Under the pieces are notes generated by a model. That model did not search any database. It was given only the letters and a program-made list of their open reading frames with translations, and was not told the DNA's origin. A program made the position numbers and the translations under genes. A stretch of 64,000 bases of DNA from positions 59,840 through 123,839 of the forward strand of contig DF237031.1 of NCBI GenBank assembly GCA_000708835.1. The letters run 5' to 3'. Positions 56,215 through 64,000 of this stretch are shown here, one piece after another (the first letter of the stretch is position 1; the number at the start of each line of letters is the position of its first letter). Origin of the DNA: Klebsormidium nitens. Its lineage: Eukaryota > Streptophyta > Klebsormidiophyceae > Klebsormidiales > Klebsormidiaceae.

Positions 56215-57873
56215 GCACGAACTAGTAGCCTGAGCCAGTTGTGTATGTGAGTAGCTGTAGCTTTTGTTGATCAAGAGGACGTGTAGGCAATCAGCGATGA
56301 TTGATGAGCTGTTCAGTACAGTCTAAGAAGAATTTTGTACATGTCGAAAGTCTACCACCGATCTTCCGACGCGCGTCCTTAGACCTGATCATTCATGAAG
56401 CTCTACTATACTTAGCCGCCGCACGGCCTGGTGCATGCTTGCATGACGGGTTCAGTAATGGGGTAGCCTGGTGACTCGGTGATCCTTACTTCAGACATTG
56501 CTCAGGCTCTGCATGGTCAGCGGAATCGTACTTTGGCACTAATCCTGAATTACAATTATTATACATAATAATGCGGTCCGCAGGATGCATATAAAATGAT
56601 GTCGAGCTATTGCAGACGTCCCGGGCACGCAAGTCTTGGCAGTTAAGTTGCTTAAAATATCTATGCCACAAACTTGATGCTTTAATTGCATGCATACAAT
56701 CCAGCAGTATTCCTCCATGATGTGCAATGATGAACGGTTATAACTGGTACCTAAGATAGGTGCATGAGCTAGCGCTGCACATAGATAGGTGCACATACTA
56801 AATCAAGCTGAGCCCGTCCCGGCATCGTGCTTGAATACTTCAGCCTGTGTACCCAACGAGACACCTTGCAGCTGCGGTTCGAACGTCTAAATTGAGTCAA
56901 ATCACTGCTAATGTATCTCGCTCACAGACGAAGATGCCCGTTATAACGGCCGGAACAACAACTTTACTCAGTGAAATAGTTACAATGTCACCAGACACTC
57001 TAACCAGTCCTCCGAGTCACACGGTCCGGCTGCGCTTAACCAAACTGCTTGACCAATGGCTTACACTGCGACGTCCCTAACATGTCATACTAATTGGTAA
57101 CTCTTGTCACTGTGCACTAAGAGCCATGTGCCCTAATATTAGTAGACCCCGAGCAGCCAAACTAAAAACCCTAACCTAAAGCATACGGTATACTGGTATT
57201 CAACATATTAAGTATCGGTGTCCGGCTTGACCGTCTCGATGTACTATTCAGCGCAGGCTGGCCGGGCCGCCGCTCTGCCGGCCGCGAGTACTGGGTCGCG
57301 GCTTCGAACGGGCAGCCTGAGGCACGTGCAGGGGTTCAGGGTTTACGGCCAAAAAAAAAGTTTTCCGAAGCATCGAACCTCAAAAACCGTCGAAAACTGA
57401 AGTCTGCGATTGCAGGTTTCGAACCACTGAAAGTGGCTTTCGACGGGCCGAACCAGGCCTTAATAGAGTGATCTAGTCTGCATCGCCACTTCCCCCTTTT
57501 CTGAAACCCCGAGGTCGATTGCAACAGCTCAGTACAACTTCGTCGGTAAACCGAGACAAAAAACATGGCTATTGATGAGATCTAACCCAAAGCTAAACCG
57601 CGTGAAAACAAGCTAAATTAAGGTCGCCAGCATTTAATAGCGCCAGGAATGTGCCTTGGACACCTTGGAATAAAATCCCCCGCCTTGACCTGCGCCGCGC
57701 CCCGCTACAGCCTAAAAGTTCAAAACCGAGCATTCACAACCGAACAGCGGTTTGCCATTTCGATCATAGCCACTTGGCACTACCGCCGCCGGTATACCTA
57801 CCACGCTGACGGTATTAGCTTGTCCTGGTTGAAAACATGATCGAGCGCTCAGGCGAGTGTCTACTTCAGGGGA
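56215..57873. other. Intergenic DNA without genes
   Basis: This follows PRXQ and precedes the hydrolase-like exon. No protein-like frame is seen. CATGCA words cluster at 56430-56700, and a short telomere-like ACTAAAAACCCTAACC tract lies at about 57162. Confidence 0.45.
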
Positions 57874-58330
57874 ATGCGACTTCTGTCTAAAGCTGCCGCA
57901 GCAATGGCAGCAGCGAAGAGGGAAATTACGAGCGATGAAGCAATCCAGCGCATAAACTCAGAGCCCATCACCGGCGAATGCGATCTGGTGAACGAGCACG
58001 CGATTGTGGTCGACGTCGAGCGCCTACTGCTTCCCCTCGGCACTCCAGTGCGCACGAACAATGCAAGCCCCGCTGACGAAACGCACTACGTTCTCGTCAT
58101 TCACGGCACATTCGCTCAGCCTAAATTGAATGGCAGAGTGAACTGGTTTCATCCGGACCCAGAAAAGGCTCCGGACAACTTCTGTTCGCGCCTCGCGGTT
58201 CAACTGTCTTGTGGGCTCTTCAGCGAGGATGCGGTTTGGAGATCGTTGCCTGATCCGGAGCTTCTTCCCAGCGGAGTGCATTATCCGTTCTTTTGGGATG
58301 GCAGCAACACGGATGAGGGGCGCAAGGATG
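57874..58330 (+). CDS. First exon of an alpha/beta-hydrolase (lipase-like) protein, rest not found
   Basis: An ATG opens 152 codons ending at a good donor (AAGGATG|GTGAGA). The central motif THYVLVIHGTFAQP and the later VHYPFFWDGSNTDEGRKDG match the N-terminal part of a lipase-like alpha/beta-hydrolase family in which HGTFA (oxyanion-hole strand) is followed by W-S/D-G-x-N and an Arg. In that family the catalytic GHSxGG should lie one or two exons later, but no such motif is visible in the next 5.7 kb. The gene may have a very long intron or be truncated. The N-terminus is Ala-rich and mildly basic, not a clear transit peptide. Confidence 0.6.
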
Positions 58331-61300
58331 GTGAGATTTTATAGGCTTTGGCCATTGGCCAGTTGTGCCCTTCTTATGCTCTGTCCATCCGGACTCATTG
58401 GGGAGTGTTCTATTGCCCTTGAGCCCACCGGAAGCTAAGTAAGTTGAAAGGTAAGATTCTTGCAAACAAAAGCTGGCGGTGCCTTCTGTGTGCCCCTCGG
58501 GAAGACCTATACAGGCGAATCATTCTTAGCGTTTGTGGTCAGCTCTTCATGTTGGCTTAAAGGGGGGCGCTAGTGTCGACATGTCGTCAGTTACTGAGCA
58601 GCTCTGCACCATTCTGTCCAACAAGAGAAGAGGGAGCGGGATTCTCCAGAGGTTGTGTAATTCAGAGGTTTGGAATTCAGAGGTTTGGGAATGGAAAGCA
58701 GGGAAGTGGGTGCCAACTCTAGGGTGTCTCTCTGAAATCTTAGAGTCGAGATTCACAGACGTTGTATTCACACCTGTTATGTCAACATCTCAATGAGCTT
58801 CCTGCAAAAACATTACATGGCCACAAATGCGGCAAGCTCTACTATGCAGTTTCCTCTTGATCATAGAAAATGTCTACCTTTATTCTTTTTGTCCAGTCTC
58901 GCAGACCTTTCCATCAGTTGTCACCGTTCTCCATCATGAAAAGCCTCTCAGTCGTGGTACTAGTGGTAGCAGCCATTCTTGGTCTGCCGATACAGTTGAG
59001 AATGTGAGGGGAACCCCTAGATAAATGTGACACTGTTTGCAATGCAGCCCGTTTTGTCTGCTCTCAACCATGGCAAATGCTTACTACAATGACCACCCTC
59101 TGTAATCATTAGCTCCTGAACCACACTGGGGACTTTTCAAGCCAGCTTTGGTCTTGAGTTTGAGTGCTGCTTTAAGGTCCCTACGATGTTCAAATATGAA
59201 AGTCAAGTACAATCTCAAATCTCGCCACACGTTTTTCCTGTTCGAGCTTTCAAAAGTCCGCCTATTGGCACCAGAACACGCTGCAACCAGGCCTCGTTAT
59301 GGTGAAGGCGTTTCGAATGCAAGACAAGTATGACCCACAGACAATCACGAGGACAGGACAAAAATTACTGCGTTGGCAGTCCAAGCAAGGACCGTCCTGG
59401 CCTCGGAACGAGGACGAAGCCATAATTGCGAGCATCCCAGAAAAGTTTGTCCTCACAGCCACCTACGACAGCCGCCAGCTTCAATGCAAGCTCGGATTGC
59501 GTACGCAAATGGAAATACGCTTAGTCCCAAACGCCTTTGCGGTGGCACAAGAATCTTTAGCTTGCGCGAAACAGCAAAAAACGATCTGCAGTCGCCAACT
59601 GATTAACCACCGACGAACCAACACGCAGAAAGGGCCATGCGAGACAGCCAACACAGCATCAAACAGAGCCAACAGAATGCGCATTCAGAACCATCTCCGC
59701 AGTTTCGGAGCAACGCGTCTGACAAACATCCATCATGATAAAGCAACATGCCGGTAGTCTATCAAAGCAGACACGGACGGATTGATTGGACGGGCAGTTG
59801 ATACAAAATGAAGAAGTGCAAGCACGGATGACCTCTTCGAGCTCACAAAGAAATTTGAAGAGCTAAGGGGTTTAGGAACAAAGGAGGAGCTCGAATAACT
59901 CGAACACAAGTTCTTGAGCTTTGCTCTCGAGCTTTTTACCGTACTGAATGATCGCTACCGGTACGTTCGCTAGACACCACCGAAACCGGCACTGCTCATC
60001 TGAAACGCTAGCGAAACTTGCTGCTGCTTTCCGTCGGCAACCTTCGACTGCCTGAAGGAGAAGAAGGTGCCGGGTTTGACAGAGTCAGGCTACGCTTGAT
60101 TTGCAGGCATGAAACTCCCGGTTGCGTGCAAAGCCCCGACCAGGGGCCAGCTCAAACATGTTATGGTCTTGCGCAATACCCAGAAAGACACATCTCCTGT
60201 ATGCAATGCTTTAGAAAACACTTTTTTGTGCATTGAAACATGCAGGAAAGATGTCACATTTTGTAAGTTGTACACGTCCAGCGGGGCTCGGTGCAAAATG
60301 TGCTCATTGCAAGGAAGCTTCCTGGAGGCAGGACTCTCAACGCCGAAATTGACCGCAAGATCGTGACGGGGAGGCGAGCAATTGTACCAAAGGACGGTGG
60401 GATTGAAGAAAAGCACAGCTGGATCTACAAACAACAAGACAGTGCTCCTCACCTTCAAAACCAATGGAAGACCACAAGCGAGGCGCCAACAAGTATGCGA
60501 CTCCGAAGGCGAGCTGGACCCCTATTGCGTTGCCTGCAGGAAGGCACGAGATACGCAAGTGTTCAATAACAACCTCGCAAGCTAACCAGCGTCCTCGCGC
60601 TAGTTTATTGCTTTATGATTCCAACTCTCATCGGACGAGGAGCGGAGACCAGACGGAAACTCTGGAAAATGGAAGCAAATCCCCTCCAAGGACTGGGGTG
60701 GTAAGTCGACCCTTCGACAGATGACTCAATCCAATTGATTGTCGAAGAATCTGAAGAGCATAATCTGCCCGATTGCTCGCTGCAATGTCAGGGCTTTCAA
60801 AGCGAACCCGAAGAGCACCATTTGCGGAACTGGTCGCTGGCACGTTGAAGCCTGCTGGAGTCCTACGAGAAGACGAACTCCTGACACCAAAGAAAATTGC
60901 ACGCTGGCGCTCATGTCAACTTTCCTGGTCGACGCAAGACGTACTACCGATGGGGTAGCCGTCGATGAACAATCCTGGAGTCAAAAGCGGAGCTCTGAAC
61001 TGAAGCAATGGACCCTAAGACCTAACCTCAAGCTCAGTCTTTCGAGCATTACCTGAAGGAACACACTGCTCCAAAGAGTGACGTGAGCGGTTTCGCTTTG
61101 GCTTGGAAAGGTTTCTGCTTCCCCAAAACGCCGACCCAAACCCACATTCCCCAAACACTACCGGCTGTAAATCTGAACCGCAAAGATCCTTACCTTGTTG
61201 GGCTTGCTGCTCGGCAGCTGCGGCCCCAAAGTTCTCCGCGGCGTTGGCGGCTCCTGTGCTGACGTGGCCTGCATCAGCGCGGCCTGCTGCGTCGCCTCGG

Positions 61301-64000
61301 CGCGCCACTCGGCCTGTCGCTGGGCTTCTGCAGTGGGAAGACCCATCTGCAGGCAGAGCACTAATCAGTGATCCGGGTGTTATGTTGACCTGGGAATGAA
61401 GCCCGTTTCTGAGCGGGTGGGGTGAAACGAAGACTGGTCCAAACGGTCGGGCATCAGGAAGGGACGACAGAATGTAAGCTGTGACCGTTGTTTGAGCGGC
61501 CGGGTTCCCGCTGATGTTGAACAATCAAGAAAACTTCGGGGTGTTCTCTACTGGTATGGGTGTACTTCAAAAAGACGTGCAAATTTTACAACAAGCCAAA
61601 GCGACGCGTTTTGAAAAATCTGACCATTGCTTGGAAAGCATCTAGTTCGGGAAAAGACAAGTGCGTGATTTGCGAGTGAAATTGCAATGCAATTTGTGTT
61701 CAGATCTGGAAGATCAGACTTATGGTTGGCTGAGTTTTGTCCAGTTCTACTTCTAACCGAAATTGATTGAGCCAGAACTGTTGAGTGTCTTATGGCATCA
61801 AAACTCTGCGGAAATCCCTGTTGGGTTCCACCCATAGGTGGTGCATCATCACTGCCACATCATATCAGACTTCAATGCTACCATTCATGATTACACGTCT
61901 TCAGAAGAAGCTTTCTCCTCAATCATAGACGAGGATCACGGGTAGGCAAGAAATAGTGCTTGGAAGCAAGCAAACTTTAAGGGCTTCACACAAAAAGCAG
62001 CAAGCAAAGGGCAGAACAATCATCACGCAGTGATCAGCAAAGAGGAGCGACGTAAACATAGATCGTAGCAAGAAGAATTTTCCTTTACCATGCTCGTAGA
62101 CCACAACGGGCAATGAAACGGCAGAACTACAATATCTCGAAACCAAACTTGGTCCAGCTACATACGCCAAGCAAGGATTCGAGCCAGTCAAGTGTCGATA
62201 TGCCCGTGCATAAGGAGCACGGCATCCGCAGATAAGAAACAGGAGCAATGACAGACCAGAGAGAAACAGACTGCAACAGGTCGGCAAAATCTTGTGTTCG
62301 GTGGAAGAGTACGCAAGGTTCAGAAACAGGGATCCGCCGCTTCCAGGTTCCATGGGTGACCCCGAAAGAGGGCGTCAGCAAACGTGGTCGCAAAAGACAC
62401 ACAGTGTGGCGGCACAGATTCTGAATCCATTTCGACGTCCTTTTTCAGCGGCTCCTAGTCCAAAAGAACGAACGTTGGCTTCGATGGCGTCTGGACGTAC
62501 TACACGATTGGGCTATCGTCCCGTGTCGATGTGCCATCATCACCAAAGGTCTGAGCTGCCGCACTTCTACCGCCATTTTTGAACGTTGGCTAAAATCGAG
62601 GATCTGGTATACGAGTTCGTGTCTGACTTGTGCATGGCAGTGGATAAGAATCGTAGATTCTCGCTCTGGCAAGACCGTGCTCACAACCGAATGAGAAGAT
62701 GACGCACAAACAACGTGGCTTCCATCCTGGTCTCGACGTCAAGGGAAGGATGTTCTTAACAGTTTGGTTTTCAGGGAGAACTCAGAGACGTCCGCACGGA
62801 CAAGTGCACAGTCCAAAGTCTGGATTGAGCAAGATTCAGCGAGTGTCTGGTACTTTACTTCTCACATTTGGAGGCAGAAGTTTTTGAGCACGCGACGGAG
62901 GATTGGGCAACGAAGGAAGGCCATCTGACGGAAGCATTTCAGTCTTCGTTTTTCGTCTCAGGCTCGTGACCACGCCTTCGGGATAGCATCATATCAGATC
63001 AAGAGGAATGTCTGAGATGACCCCACTTACAGATCATGGCTACGTCTTTCCGACTTTCCAATTTTCACCAGCTTTCTCAACCAGGGTTTCTCACCAGGCG
63101 GCTCCACCAAATCAAGACACAAGCAACGGAGAAGGCGAAAAAACACCAAAAGACGGTCAGTATTTTTGAAGGGCACGCGATGCTCGACTTGGCACTGCTG
63201 GCATCAGAAACCTCCCTTGTCGTTGAGCGGAAAAGATTCCCAAGCTTGAAATTCTCATAGCCAGGAATCTCCACTTTTTCCTTACACCTCGCCAAACGAG
63301 GCTGCAAGCTCAGCGAGGCCAAAAACCATTTTCCCTACGCATTGTGCCTACGAAGCTCCTTCTCGTCGTGGTCAAGCGAGAGCGACATTCCGTAATCACC
63401 CCAGAAACGTCCATATGTTTGATAATGGATCCAGCCTGTGAGGTAAGAGCACACAGGCATGCCGTGGCACTCTCCCACTGGAAGTCAAGAATGCAGCCAA
63501 CAGTGGGACTCGTACAATACATCGCGCTGCAAAGTAGGGCATTGTGAATAATTGCGTGGCTTCCTCATGGCAGAGGGCAGTGAGCCACAGGGCTCGTTGC
63601 ATGCGTCGTCATTGCCAACACACTCGTTGTTCGGACACTTTTTATTCAAAAGAACGGCTCGCTTGCAAGCGAAAGCTGCAGCGGAAACCGCTTGCAAGAA
63701 AATCAACAAAGCGAACAGCCGGGGCAGTTGGGGCACCCAATTGACAAGACTTTGTTTTGCGTAACCGGGTGCAAATACAAAGTGTTCCTCGTGAACGAGA
63801 CACTTGGTCTTTTCGCTTTGAGCAGTTCAATTGCTAGGTGCAAAAATAAATTTCAAAGCCTCGACAACGTTCCTTGCGCTTACGAATCTTGATGCCAACG
63901 ACATGTCAGGAGCAGAAAGAGCACACTCAACCAGAACAACCACGCATCCCACTTTACGCTTCATAGGGGACCTCGAGCTTTGGAATTACCGTGCCTCGGT
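58331..64000. other. Long stretch without supported genes
   Basis: Frames on both strands are short, overlapping and without recognisable domains. The best isolated splice-bounded frames are a minus-strand exon at 61347-61198 (CTGCAG acceptor, AACAAG|GTAAGG donor; Gln/Ala-rich) and a plus-strand 152-codon frame at 59299-59757. A minus-strand frame at 63736-63485 reads like a secreted Cys-rich peptide but lacks an ATG. The stretch may be a large intron of the hydrolase-like gene, decayed mobile DNA, or both. Confidence 0.35.

Noticed and set aside
61919-62353. Hydrophobic 144-codon minus-strand frame
   Set aside because: Leu- and Cys-rich in a disordered way, overlapping other frames of equal length, with no membrane-protein family signature.
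63485-63736. Secreted Cys-rich peptide on the minus strand
   Set aside because: It reads like a signal peptide plus cysteines, but it starts at GTG, has no ATG in frame nearby and no supporting splice site, so it is left as a note only.

Overview
This window is nuclear DNA from a plastid-bearing eukaryote. Genes are cut into many short exons with GT-AG introns. One gene encodes a plastid peroxiredoxin Q with a transit peptide, another a bestrophin-like channel with a transit-peptide-like first exon, and CCCTAAA-type telomere-like tracts occur. A eukaryotic selenocysteine elongation factor (EFSEC), which land plants lack, and a REJ/GAIN-GPS receptor-like gene point to a green or streptophyte alga, with Klebsormidium my best guess. 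That assignment rests on gene content and has not been tested by a search.

Layout from left to right: 35-7510 (-), an eight-exon REJ + GAIN/GPS + EF-hand protein running off the left edge; 8721-10297 (-), short exons resembling a MULE-type transposase; 11048-15286 (+), a bestrophin-like anion channel; 15287-20029, no gene but a MITE-like inverted repeat; 20030-26298 (+), a complete five-exon gene of unknown function (853 aa); 28351-37091 (-), an amino-acid transporter (Aa_trans type); 37092-37295, a short divergent promoter; 37296-47046 (+), EFSEC in at least 12 exons with a degenerate tRNA-Val in one intron; 48952-50515 (+), a MYND zinc-finger protein; 53335-56214 (+), peroxiredoxin Q with an unusual duplicated C-terminal tail; 57874-58330 (+), an orphan first exon of an alpha/beta-hydrolase-like protein. 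The last 5.7 kb holds no gene I can support. Exon phases were checked across each gene and agree except where stated; individual splice coordinates may be off by a base or two.

The most striking structure is not a gene. In five unrelated genes the introns contain decaying direct copies of the neighbouring exon's edge together with its splice site. Copies of an exon's 3' end plus donor lie just downstream of that exon; copies of an exon's 5' start plus acceptor lie just upstream of it. In the longest cases an intron reads exon A, a-copies, b-copies, exon B, and the freshest copy usually lies nearest the functional exon. I call these exon-edge echoes. They fit intron growth by repeated tandem duplication across splice junctions: such a duplication leaves the protein intact when the outer splice site stays in use, so the redundant copy becomes intron and decays. 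One echo carries a 46-bp telomere-like insertion that its intact sister lacks.
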